Source: Thalassobacillus_A hwangdonensis (GTDB taxonomy: Bacteria > Bacillota > Bacilli > Bacillales > Halobacillaceae). Taken from it: a stretch of 64,000 bases of DNA. This document shows positions 1 through 7,075 of the stretch, one piece after another. The position numbers and the translations under genes are program-made. The stretch is from positions 496,001-560,000 of the forward strand of contig NZ_JBHTKL010000001.1 of the NCBI RefSeq assembly GCF_042675915.1, written 5' to 3'. A model generated the notes under the pieces. That model made no database searches. It was not told the origin of the DNA and saw only the letters and a program-made list of their open reading frames with translations. The first letter of the stretch is position 1; every line of letters starts with the position of its first letter.

Positions 1-908
1 TCTATCTTGATGCTGTATGGATGCTCAACTTTCTATTGGATGGAATGATTCTCTTCCTTACACAAGCTGTAACAAAAGCGAACGCTTCCTTCTTACGTCT
101 GATGGTTGGGGCATTTACAGCATCGCTTATCGTCCCATTGACAATTTTTTACCCCGATACTTTGTTTTCAACTCCTATAGGCAAATTGCTCTTTTCAGTG
201 GTGATCATCCTAACGGCATTCCAATTTCAGACCTTACGTATGTTTTTTCGCAATCTTGTCAGTTTTTATTTTATTACTTTTGCAATTGGTGGAGCATTGT
301 TCGGCAGCCATTACTTCATTCAGTCGAATGTCAATCTTACAGCAAACGGTATGGTCACGTTTAATAGTGGCTACGGCGATCCGGTCAGCTGGTTTTTTGT
401 TTTGGTAGGGTTTCCCATCGCATGGTGGTTTACAAGAGAACGACTGGAGCGCATTACACTTTTGAAAATGAAATATGAAGAGATTTATCCGGTAGTGATT
501 GAATATGCAGGGAAGAAAGTGGAATCCAAGGGGCTTGTGGACAGCGGGAATCAATTAATCGATCCGTTGACTAAAAAGCTTGTATTCCTGGCGGATGAAA
601 GTGTGTTCAAAAGACTTATAGAAGAACGGGATTGGGAGCTTTTGAAGGAAGTTTCGGAAAGCTTCCAAGTTGATCAATTACCTGGTGTGCTACAGGAACG
701 GGTCACCTTTGTACCTTATCAAGGCGCAGAGGGATCGGGACAATTGATGCTGACATTGAGGGTAGATGGGATAAGTGCACTGGCAGAAGGAACATCGATT
801 CTTGTCCAGTCGCCTTTATTAGGTATCCAATTTGGAGAAATGACCGCAGATGGCAGTTACCATGTGCTTTTGCACCCACATATGAAACAAAAAGGAAAAG
901 TAGCTTGA
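1..908 (+). CDS. spoIIGA: SpoIIGA, sporulation sigma-E factor-processing peptidase (5' partial)
   Basis: Membrane-embedded aspartic protease that removes the pro-sequence of sigma-E in the mother cell after a signal from the forespore. The reading frame is already open at the window edge, with residues YLDAVWMLNF visible at once, so only a few N-terminal residues are missing. About five hydrophobic segments fill the first 140 residues. A cytoplasmic domain follows, with the protease motif VDSGNQL at about residues 173-179 of the visible frame; its Asp corresponds to the catalytic Asp183 of B. subtilis. It lies 19 nt upstream of sigE, its substrate, in the conserved spoIIG operon order. Confidence 0.95.
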   Translation, partial: YLDAVWMLNFLLDGMILFLTQAVTKANASFLRLMVGAFTASLIVPLTIFYPDTLFSTPIGKLLFSVVIILTAFQFQTLRMFFRNLVSFYFITFAIGGALFGSHYFIQSNVNLTANGMVTFNSGYGDPVSWFFVLVGFPIAWWFTRERLERITLLKMKYEEIYPVVIEYAGKKVESKGLVDSGNQLIDPLTKKLVFLADESVFKRLIEERDWELLKEVSESFQVDQLPGVLQERVTFVPYQGAEGSGQLMLTLRVDGISALAEGTSILVQSPLLGIQFGEMTADGSYHVLLHPHMKQKGKVA

Positions 909-927
909 GGGAGAAAGGGGTTCATCC

Positions 928-1647
928 ATGAAGAGGGTCCTGTTCAAATTCCGTATTTGGTATTATCGTCTATTAATAAAATTAGGTATAAAGAGCAACG
1001 AAGTTTATTATATCGGGGGAAGTGAAGCGCTGCCTCCACCATTATCAAGGGAAGAAGAAGCAGAATTGCTCAAGCGCCTTCCGAAAGGGGATAAGGCTGC
1101 ACGCGCGATGCTGATTGAACGTAACCTGCGGCTAGTCGTCTATATTGCCAGAAAGTTCGAGAATACGGGCTTGAATATCGAGGATCTGATCAGTATCGGC
1201 ACCATCGGGCTGATCAAGGCAGTCAATACGTTCAATCCTGAGAAAAAGATAAAATTGGCCACATACGCTTCCCGGTGTATCGAAAATGAAATCCTGATGC
1301 ATCTTAGAAAAAGTAATAAACTCAAATCCGAAGTTTCATTCGATGAACCTTTGAATATCGATTGGGACGGCAATGAACTGCTCCTTTCGGATATACTTGG
1401 TACGGATGAGGATATCATAACTAAAGATATCGAAGATAAAGTGGATAAGCGGCTTCTGAAAAAAGCGCTGGAACAACTGAATGACCGGGAGAAACAAATC
1501 ATGGAGCTGAGGTTCGGGCTGATTGGTAAAGAGGAGAAGACACAAAAAGATGTGGCGGATCTGCTTGGCATTTCCCAATCCTATATTTCCCGGCTCGAGA
1601 AAAAAATTATTAAGCGTCTGAAACGTGAATTCAATAAGATGGTGTAG
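928..1647 (+). CDS. sigE: RNA polymerase sporulation sigma factor SigE (pro-sigma-E)
   Basis: Mother-cell sigma factor of early sporulation, made as an inactive membrane-associated precursor. The 239-residue product equals the B. subtilis length. The first ~27 residues form a basic, amphipathic pro-sequence ending near SNEVYYIGG, the expected SpoIIGA cleavage region. Region 2 contains NLRLVVYIARKFENTG and DLISIGTIGL; region 4 ends with an HTH, KTQKDVADLLGISQSYISRLEK. The start is an ATG preceded by AGAAAGGGG. It follows spoIIGA closely, and the pair presumably shares a promoter upstream of the window. Confidence 0.97.
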   Translation: MKRVLFKFRIWYYRLLIKLGIKSNEVYYIGGSEALPPPLSREEEAELLKRLPKGDKAARAMLIERNLRLVVYIARKFENTGLNIEDLISIGTIGLIKAVNTFNPEKKIKLATYASRCIENEILMHLRKSNKLKSEVSFDEPLNIDWDGNELLLSDILGTDEDIITKDIEDKVDKRLLKKALEQLNDREKQIMELRFGLIGKEEKTQKDVADLLGISQSYISRLEKKIIKRLKREFNKMV

Positions 1648-1701
1648 CGGTTTTCGACGATTTATGTCTGTTCCGGCATTAGTGATCGATGAATGACCGA
1701 T

Positions 1702-1729
1702 GCATAAAAACCCTCCCCGGGGAGATACT
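1702..1729 (+). promoter_or_regulatory. sigma-F/sigma-G type promoter of sigG
   Basis: GCATA at 1702-1706 and GGAGATACT at 1721-1729, 14 nt apart, fit the sigma-F pattern (about GHATR, then GGNNANANT). The elements end 32 nt before the sigG start. B. subtilis spoIIIG is first transcribed by sigma-F, so this matches known regulation. The element assignment is by eye. Confidence 0.6.
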
Positions 1730-1761
1730 GAAATTTGAATAGCATCCTGGGGGGGTTAACT

Positions 1762-2541
1762 GTGACAAGACATAAAGTTGAAATATGTGGTGTCGATACA
1801 TCAAAGCTTCCAGTACTTAAAAATGAAGAGATGAGAAAGTTGTTTAAACGGATGCAGGCAGGAGACCGCTCCGCTCGTGAAGAACTGGTCAACGGCAACC
1901 TGAGGCTTGTACTGAGTGTCATCCAACGGTTCAACAATCGTGGCGAGTATGTTGATGACTTATTTCAAGTAGGGTGTATCGGACTGATGAAGTCGATTGA
2001 CAATTTCGACTTAAGTCATAACGTGAAATTTTCCACCTATGCGGTACCGATGATCATCGGAGAAATTCGCAGATACCTGAGAGACAACAACCCGATCCGG
2101 GTTTCCAGATCATTGCGTGATACAGCTTATAAAGCATTGCAGGTCAGGGAACGATTGATCAGTGAAAAGTCGAAAGATCCAGCACCGGCGGAAATCGCCA
2201 AGGAAATGGGCGTACCTCATGAAGATGTAGTGTTTGCGATGGATGCGATCCAGGACCCTGTATCTTTATTTGAACCGATCTACAACGACGGTGGTGATCC
2301 GATCTTTGTTATGGATCAACTGAAAGATGACAAACATAAGGACTCCGTCTGGCTTGATGAACTTTCGTTACGAGAAGGAATGAAGCGGTTGAATGATCGT
2401 GAAAAGATGATTTTGACAAAGCGGTTCTTCCAAGGAAAGACCCAGATGGAAGTCGCTGAAGAAATCGGCATCTCTCAGGCGCAAGTCTCACGGCTGGAAA
2501 AAGCAGCAATTAAAGAAATGAATACTACGATGTTTGAATGA
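1762..2541 (+). CDS. sigG: RNA polymerase sporulation sigma factor SigG
   Basis: Late forespore sigma factor. The chosen GTG at 1762 follows a G-rich ribosome site and gives 259 residues beginning MTRHKVEICGVDTSKLPVLK, matching the family N-terminus. A longer in-frame start at 1735 would add nine residues with no homology. Region 2 includes GEYVDDLFQVGCIGLMKSID and KFSTYAVPMIIGEIRR; region 4 carries KTQMEVAEEIGISQAQVSRL. There is no pro-sequence, as expected. The 114-nt gap after sigE holds its own sigma-F-type promoter, and a strong terminator follows. Confidence 0.96.
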   Translation: MTRHKVEICGVDTSKLPVLKNEEMRKLFKRMQAGDRSAREELVNGNLRLVLSVIQRFNNRGEYVDDLFQVGCIGLMKSIDNFDLSHNVKFSTYAVPMIIGEIRRYLRDNNPIRVSRSLRDTAYKALQVRERLISEKSKDPAPAEIAKEMGVPHEDVVFAMDAIQDPVSLFEPIYNDGGDPIFVMDQLKDDKHKDSVWLDELSLREGMKRLNDREKMILTKRFFQGKTQMEVAEEIGISQAQVSRLEKAAIKEMNTTMFE

Positions 2542-2546
2542 CATCC

Positions 2547-2577
2547 AGCGCACTTTTACAAGTGCGCTATTTTATTT
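2547..2577 (+). terminator. Terminator after sigG
   Basis: Perfect 9-bp stem AGCGCACTT / AAGTGCGCT (2547-2555 and 2560-2568), a 4-nt loop, then a T-rich tail. Confidence 0.85.
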
Positions 2578-2661
2578 GGTCTGAAAATGAAATAATTGCA
2601 TCAATTGTCCATGTTATGTCTGTTTCCTGCATAGAATGGGAATAAAGGAAGGTGATACTGT

Positions 2662-2928
2662 ATGATGGTTTCAGAACTTCAAATGAAAGATATCATCGCT
2701 TTGGAAACAGGGGAACGGATGGGGCATATTACGGATTTGGACATTGATGTCGAGACGGGAAAAATAAAAGCATTGGTGATTGCGCTGAAAGGTAAAATGA
2801 TGGGATTGTTCGGTAAAGACGATGAGGTTGTCATCCCCTGGGAGCAAATCATCAACATCGGTACCGACGTCATTTTAGTGAAAAAACCATTCGCAAGTCC
2901 ACCTGAATCGACAAAAATGATAGAATGA
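2662..2928 (+). CDS. ylmC: YlmC/YmxH family PRC-barrel protein
   Basis: Small (88-residue) single-domain protein of the PRC-barrel type found beside sigG in spore formers; the family is labelled sporulation-related but its biochemical role is unknown. The beta-rich pattern MGHITDLDIDVETGKIKALVI and VVIPWEQIINIGTDVILV is typical. Two adjacent ATGs follow GGAAGGTGAT. It is separated from sigG by a terminator. CATAGAAT at about 2629-2636 could be a sporulation-type -10, but no convincing -35 was found. Confidence 0.88.
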   Translation: MMVSELQMKDIIALETGERMGHITDLDIDVETGKIKALVIALKGKMMGLFGKDDEVVIPWEQIINIGTDVILVKKPFASPPESTKMIE

Positions 2929-2960
2929 TGCGTATCTCACAAGAAAAATGGCGGTTTCTA

Positions 2961-2969
2961 TGATAAAAT
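2961..2969 (+). promoter_or_regulatory. Candidate extended -10 promoter for pgeF-ylmE-sepF
   Basis: TGATAAAAT (TGN plus TAAAAT) lies 21 nt before the pgeF ATG. No good -35 is seen at the usual distance, which is common for extended -10 promoters. Confidence 0.4.
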
Positions 2970-2990
2970 AATGGAAACTGAGGTGGTAAA

Positions 2991-3800
2991 ATGACAGAGC
3001 CATTTAGACAGCGAACTGAATCTACCTTGCACCTCCCAGAATGGGAGCAGGAACTGCAAGGATTGACAGCAGGTATGACTACCCGGAACGGTGGTTTCGG
3101 GGAAGCTCCTTTCTACCAGCTGAACCTTGGCCTGCACGTGCCGGATGAACCAGAAACCGTCCTTAAGAATCGGCAGCATTTAGCATCTTTGCTTGATTTT
3201 CCGCTTGATAGTTGGGTATCAGGAGAGCAGGTCCACGGCTCTAAGGTTAAGATAATCACTAGGGAAGACCGTGGAAAAGGTGCGAAGGATTATGCAACGT
3301 CCATTCAGGGAGTTGATGGCATTCTGACCAACGACAAAGGAGTTATGCTTACAGCATTCTACGCCGATTGTGTTCCGTTATTTTTCATGACGAAGGATAG
3401 TGGATGGATTGGAATTGCCCACGCTGGGTGGAAAGGTACCGTCCACGATATCGGAAAGCGAATGGTGGAAGCGCTGGAGCAGCAAGGTGTCGACCGAAAC
3501 GATATCAAGGTTGCAATCGGACCTTCCATTGGGAAAGCTGCGTACGAAGTGGATCAGCATGTAATCGACCATGTGGACAAAAGGCATGTAGAGGCTGCAG
3601 CAAGCAATCAGTCGCCTGGGAAATACCAGCTTGACTTGAAAAGGTTGAATGAACTGTTGTTGATGGATGCGGGAATAAAAAGTGAAAATATTGCTACATC
3701 ATCGTATTGTACATATGAGGAACGATCTTTATTCTTTTCTCACCGCCGTGACCAGGGCAAGACTGGAAGAATGCTCGGTTTTATCGGATGGCGGTCTTGA
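2991..3800 (+). CDS. pgeF: PgeF/YlmD purine nucleoside phosphorylase-like (laccase-domain) protein
   Basis: 269-residue member of the YfiH/YlmD family, once called polyphenol oxidase and now known to act on purine nucleosides (phosphorylase and deaminase activities). The predicted metal-binding residues are present: His82 in GEQVHG, Cys127 in YADCVPL and His144 in IAHAGWKG. The C-terminal CTYEERSLFFSHRRDQ block is also typical. ATG start 6-8 nt after AGGTGGT. It is the first gene of the conserved ylmD-ylmE-sepF-ylmG-ylmH cluster. Confidence 0.92.
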   Translation: MTEPFRQRTESTLHLPEWEQELQGLTAGMTTRNGGFGEAPFYQLNLGLHVPDEPETVLKNRQHLASLLDFPLDSWVSGEQVHGSKVKIITREDRGKGAKDYATSIQGVDGILTNDKGVMLTAFYADCVPLFFMTKDSGWIGIAHAGWKGTVHDIGKRMVEALEQQGVDRNDIKVAIGPSIGKAAYEVDQHVIDHVDKRHVEAAASNQSPGKYQLDLKRLNELLLMDAGIKSENIATSSYCTYEERSLFFSHRRDQGKTGRMLGFIGWRS

Positions 3801-3816
3801 AGTAAGGAGCATCGTA

Positions 3817-4494
3817 ATGTCAGTAGAACGTAATTTAGCAGACATCCAACAAAATATACGACAAGCATGCGAATCATGTGATCGTAGTCCTGAAGACATA
3901 TCGATCATTGCAGTAACCAAGTATGTCTCAATCGAGCGAGCCAAGGAAGCACTTGAAGCCGGTATCAAGGATCTCGGTGAAAACCGAATGAAGGGATTTC
4001 TTGATAAGTTTGAGGCAATCGGTGGCGATGCGGACTGGCACTTCATCGGCAGTCTGCAATCACGCAAAGTGAAAGATATTATCGATCACATTCATATGCT
4101 GCATTCTCTCGATCGCAAATCATTGGCAAAAGAGATCCAAAAACGCGCATCAAAAAAGATTGAATGCTTCGTACAGGTGAATGTGAGTGGAGAAGAAAGC
4201 AAACATGGGGTTGCACTTGACGATGCTGAAGCGTTCATCGAAGCTTTGGAAGCCTATGACCGCATCGAAGTAGCCGGTCTGATGACCATGGCCCCCCATA
4301 TAGACGATGAAGAGGAATTAAGGGGAGTATTCCGCAAACTGAGAGCATTGAGGGATAAGGTCCGCGATCGATCGTTACCCCACGCTCCGTGTAAGTATCT
4401 TTCAATGGGCATGAGCAATGATTATGTCATCGCCATCGAAGAAGGAGCGACACATATCCGTATAGGGACAGCCCTTGTTGGACAAGAATCTTAA
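3817..4494 (+). CDS. ylmE: YggS/YlmE family PLP homeostasis protein
   Basis: 225-residue alanine-racemase-fold protein that binds pyridoxal phosphate and buffers free PLP; no catalytic reaction is established. The PLP lysine is Lys35 in IIAVTKYVS. Further family motifs are GENRMKGFLDKF, WHFIGSLQSRK and LSMGMSNDYVIAIEEGATHIRIGT. The ATG at 3817 follows TAAGGAG and lies 16 nt after the pgeF stop; the frame stays open upstream into pgeF, but that extension has no homology. Confidence 0.95.
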   Translation: MSVERNLADIQQNIRQACESCDRSPEDISIIAVTKYVSIERAKEALEAGIKDLGENRMKGFLDKFEAIGGDADWHFIGSLQSRKVKDIIDHIHMLHSLDRKSLAKEIQKRASKKIECFVQVNVSGEESKHGVALDDAEAFIEALEAYDRIEVAGLMTMAPHIDDEEELRGVFRKLRALRDKVRDRSLPHAPCKYLSMGMSNDYVIAIEEGATHIRIGTALVGQES

Positions 4495-4510
4495 TAAGAG
4501 GTGAGGCGCA

Positions 4511-4966
4511 TTGAGTATGAAAAATAAATTCAAGTCGTTTTTCACATTGGATGACGAGTATGAATACGTAGAGGAACAAGTAGAAGAAAACTATGAAGAA
4601 GAAGCAGTCCCTGCTCAGAGAAGCAAAAAAAGTCAGCAACAAAGCAAGCCCCAGAACATTGTCAGTCTGAAAAGTGCCCAATCATCCTCCAAAATGATGC
4701 TGTGTGAACCTAGGACATACAATGAAGCACAGGACATTGCGGATCATCTGGTCAACCGTAAAGCGGTCGTTATCAATCTGCAGCGTGTCGACCACCAGCA
4801 GGCGAAGCGGATTGTGGATTTTCTGAGTGGTACCGTTTATGCTATAGGTGGAGACATCCAGAAGCTAGGAATGCAAACCTTCCTATGTACACCAGACAAT
4901 GTAGAAATTTCAGGATCTATTACTGAAGCTATGGTGGAGGAAGACGATTTAGATAGAAGGTGGTAA
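4511..4966 (+). CDS. sepF: Cell division protein SepF
   Basis: Membrane-tethering partner of FtsZ that bundles protofilaments at the septum. The N-terminus MSMKNKFKSFF is the amphipathic membrane-binding helix, followed by an acidic/Gln-rich linker (about residues 15-60). The globular FtsZ-binding domain includes ADHLVNRKAVVINLQRVD and FLSGTVYAIGGDIQKLG. The start codon is TTG at 4511, placed 5 nt after GGTGAGG; an ATG two codons later is possible. Confidence 0.95.
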   Translation: MSMKNKFKSFFTLDDEYEYVEEQVEENYEEEAVPAQRSKKSQQQSKPQNIVSLKSAQSSSKMMLCEPRTYNEAQDIADHLVNRKAVVINLQRVDHQQAKRIVDFLSGTVYAIGGDIQKLGMQTFLCTPDNVEISGSITEAMVEEDDLDRRW

Positions 4967-4970
4967 TCGT

Positions 4971-5240
4971 ATGGATGCAGTATTTCAGATTTTATCTACA
5001 GCAATTCAATTGTACAGTTATGCACTGATTGGATATATTCTCATGTCCTGGTTTCCGGGTGCACGTGAATCCTCGATCGGTCAATTCCTTGCCAGGATCT
5101 GTGAACCGTTCCTGGAGCCGTTCAGAAAAATCATCCCACCTCTTGGTATGATTGATATTTCGCCGCTGGTAGCGATTCTCGTATTGAATTTCGCTTCCAT
5201 GGGCTTGAGAGAATTGTACTTCATGCTTTTGACTATATGA
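4971..5240 (+). CDS. ylmG: YggT family membrane protein YlmG
   Basis: 89-residue integral membrane protein with two hydrophobic helices (about residues 5-25 and 65-88) separated by the family motif SWFPGARESSIGQFLARICEPFLEPFRKIIPP (part of residues 25-57). Its function is unclear; relatives affect division and nucleoid organisation. It starts 4 nt after the sepF stop, so coupled translation is likely. Confidence 0.92.
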   Translation: MDAVFQILSTAIQLYSYALIGYILMSWFPGARESSIGQFLARICEPFLEPFRKIIPPLGMIDISPLVAILVLNFASMGLRELYFMLLTI

Positions 5241-5251
5241 TAGAAACTGTG

Positions 5252-5297
5252 ATAGTAAAGCTGCGTGTCCTACACAACGCTTTACTATTTGTATTTT
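5252..5297 (+). terminator. Hairpin between ylmG and ylmH, possible attenuator
   Basis: Perfect 10-bp stem ATAGTAAAGC / GCTTTACTAT (5252-5261 and 5279-5288) followed by TTGTATTTT. An outer helix can form between AAACTGTG (from 5245) and CACATAGTTT. The tail is a weak U-tract, so it may be a partial terminator or an RNA processing site inside the operon. Confidence 0.55.
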
Positions 5298-5350
5298 CAC
5301 ATAGTTTATAGCGATCAGAAAAACGTCCCCACGATTGGCAGGTGATTAAA

Positions 5351-6121
5351 TTGGATATCTACCAACATTTCAGAAAAGAGGAACGGCCGTTCATCGATCA
5401 GATTCTGTCATGGCAAACAGAAGTGGAAAGAAGCTTCATCCCTAAGCTAACCGAATTCCTCGATCCGAGAGAACAATTAATCTTTAAAACAGTAATCGGA
5501 AAGCACCCTGATTTTACATTGGATTTTTTCGGGGGAAAAGGTGCAGAAAGAAAACGCGCCATTCTTGCTCCTTATTATGAAACAGTGGATGAGAAAGACT
5601 TCGACCTGGTACTCCTGGAAGCAGTCTATCCCCAGAAATTCATCACCTTGACGCACCGGGACGTCCTGGGTGCTTTCATGTCACTGGGAATCAAACGAAA
5701 AAAGGTAGGAGATCTCATCGTTCGGGATGGAGTCATCCAGATCGTAGCTACTGGTGATATTGTTGATTACATACGTATGAATATGACCGGTGTTAAAAAA
5801 GCGAACATCCAATTTGAAGTGAAATCATTTGATCAGATGCTGCAAAGTACAGATGTTTGGGAATCGGCAGAAACTACGGTTTCGTCTTTGCGGCTTGATG
5901 TAATCGTGAAAGAGATTTATCGTATATCACGACAAAATGCCGGATTACTGATTGAAAAGGGCCACGTGAAAGTAAACTTTCGCGTAGTCGAGGATACTTC
6001 ATTCCAGCTCGAATCGGGTGATATGATATCCGTCCGTAAAAAAGGTCGGAGTAAATTGGTGGAAGTACATGGAACTACAAAAAAGGAAAAATTCAGGATT
6101 ACCACTTCGAAATTAAAATAA
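5351..6121 (+). CDS. rqcP: RqcP (YlmH), S4-domain ribosome-associated quality-control factor
   Basis: RNA-binding protein that stabilises the P-site tRNA on stalled 50S subunits while RqcH adds C-terminal alanine tails; historically annotated as YlmH. The S4 domain is at the C-terminus (about residues 180-245: SSLRLDVIVKEIYRISRQNA, GHVKVNFRVVEDTSFQLE). The start is taken as TTG at 5351, six nt after AGGTG, giving MDIYQHFRKEERPF and 256 residues, close to B. subtilis. A GTG at 5342 lies inside the ribosome site. Its functional partner rqcH is in the same window at 24-26 kb. Confidence 0.93.
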   Translation: MDIYQHFRKEERPFIDQILSWQTEVERSFIPKLTEFLDPREQLIFKTVIGKHPDFTLDFFGGKGAERKRAILAPYYETVDEKDFDLVLLEAVYPQKFITLTHRDVLGAFMSLGIKRKKVGDLIVRDGVIQIVATGDIVDYIRMNMTGVKKANIQFEVKSFDQMLQSTDVWESAETTVSSLRLDVIVKEIYRISRQNAGLLIEKGHVKVNFRVVEDTSFQLESGDMISVRKKGRSKLVEVHGTTKKEKFRITTSKLK

Positions 6122-6152
6122 AATCAGGTGGAAAGAAGGAATCGACCTTTTT

Positions 6153-6181
6153 TTGTCGAAATTTAAAGTACTAGATATATG
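6153..6181 (+). promoter_or_regulatory. Candidate promoter upstream of divIVA
   Basis: TTGTCG, 17-nt spacer, TATATG (4/6 to consensus) in the gap between ylmH and divIVA. A better TATACT at 6192-6197 sits too close to the ribosome site to be useful. Confidence 0.35.
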
Positions 6182-6212
6182 TTCATATGACTATACTGAG
6201 GAGGTGGCCGGT

Positions 6213-6728
6213 GTGCCATTAACACCACTTGATATCCATAACAAAGAATTCACCAGAGGTTTCAGAGGCTATGATGAGGACGAAGTAAATGAGTTTCTGG
6301 ATCAGGTCATCAAAGATTATGAGATGGTAATCCGCGAGAAAAAGGGATTGGAAGAGCAAGTCAATCAACTAAACGATCGCCTTGGACACTTCACCAATAT
6401 AGAAACGACATTGAATAAATCGATCCTTGTTGCACAGGAAACCGCTGAAGAAGTGAAAAACAACGCTACGAAAGAATCCAAACTGATCGTGAAAGAAGCG
6501 GAAAAGAATGCAGACCGCATCATTAACGAAGCGTTGACGAGATCCCACCGTATTGCCATTGAAGTCGAAGAATTGAAGAAGCAGGCGAAAGTTTTCAAAA
6601 ACCGCCTCCGTATGCTTGTGGAAGCTCAGCTGGATATGATCCAGACTGAAGATTGGGACCACTTGCTTGATACGGAGATGGAGGATGAAGACACATTCAG
6701 AAAAGAGCTTGTAGAAAATAAATCTTGA
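6213..6728 (+). CDS. divIVA: Septum site-determining / polar scaffold protein DivIVA
   Basis: Coiled-coil scaffold that marks curved membranes at septa and poles. The N-terminal lipid-binding domain reads VPLTPLDIHNKEFTRGFRGY and continues DEDEVNEFLDQV. A long coiled coil runs from about residue 30 to 140, with ILVAQETAEEVK and KLIVKEAEKNADRIINEAL as family blocks. GTG at 6213 follows GAGGAGGTGG and gives 171 residues beginning exactly at the conserved PLTP motif. The upstream in-frame extension (from 6153) is not conserved. The stop codon overlaps the -35 of the next promoter. Confidence 0.95.
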   Translation: MPLTPLDIHNKEFTRGFRGYDEDEVNEFLDQVIKDYEMVIREKKGLEEQVNQLNDRLGHFTNIETTLNKSILVAQETAEEVKNNATKESKLIVKEAEKNADRIINEALTRSHRIAIEVEELKKQAKVFKNRLRMLVEAQLDMIQTEDWDHLLDTEMEDEDTFRKELVENKS

Positions 6729-6753
6729 CTTCATTTGTAAAATTACATATAAT
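6725..6753 (+). promoter_or_regulatory. sigma-A promoter of the ileS T-box transcript
   Basis: TTGACT (6725-6730), 17-nt spacer, TATAAT (6748-6753). The -35 overlaps the divIVA stop codon. Confidence 0.8.
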
Positions 6754-6791
6754 TCATTAACATGAAATTATACAAATCTTAATGAAGTCAA
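6725..6791. repeat. Long imperfect inverted repeat across the ileS promoter
   Basis: Outer arms TTGACTTCATT (6725-6735) and AATGAAGTCAA (6781-6791) are an exact 11-bp inverted repeat. Inside are ATTTGTA / TACAAAT and TATAATTCAT / ATGAAATTATA. The repeat contains both promoter hexamers. It is not followed by a U-tract, so it does not look like a simple divIVA terminator. Confidence 0.75.
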
Positions 6792-7033
6792 GACAATGAT
6801 AGGGAAAGTACGAAAGGTCCCCTGGCAGTTTGAGCGATCCGGAGATGGTGCGAGTCCGGAGCAGCCCCTTTTGGAAAATCACCCTTGAGTTTCCATTCGA
6901 AAAGCGATGAGTAGAAATGGACGTTTGATTCACGTTACGAATGAACTGAGTGGGAAATCTGCTATCGGATTTTCTATAAGGGTGGTACCGCGAGCTTTCT
7001 CGTCCCTTTTTGGGATGAAGAAGGCTTTTTTTA
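6792..7033 (+). promoter_or_regulatory. T-box leader (isoleucine) controlling ileS
   Basis: The leader carries the T-box core AGGGTGGTACCGCG at 6979-6992, which pairs with the NCCA end of uncharged tRNA. ATC at 6878-6880, in a GGAAAATCACC context, is a plausible specifier codon for isoleucine and agrees with the downstream gene. A loop-E-like AGTACGAA lies on the 5' side of stem I. The terminator stem is AGCTTTCTCGTCCC (6993-7006) with GGGATGAAGAAGGCT (7012-7026), then seven T. Uncharged tRNA-Ile should favour the antiterminator and expression. The specifier position is inferred by eye, not from a folded model. Confidence 0.93.
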
Positions 7034-7075
7034 TTGTATTGAGTCAATGGTAGTTGAAAAGAGGAGGAAATTGAA

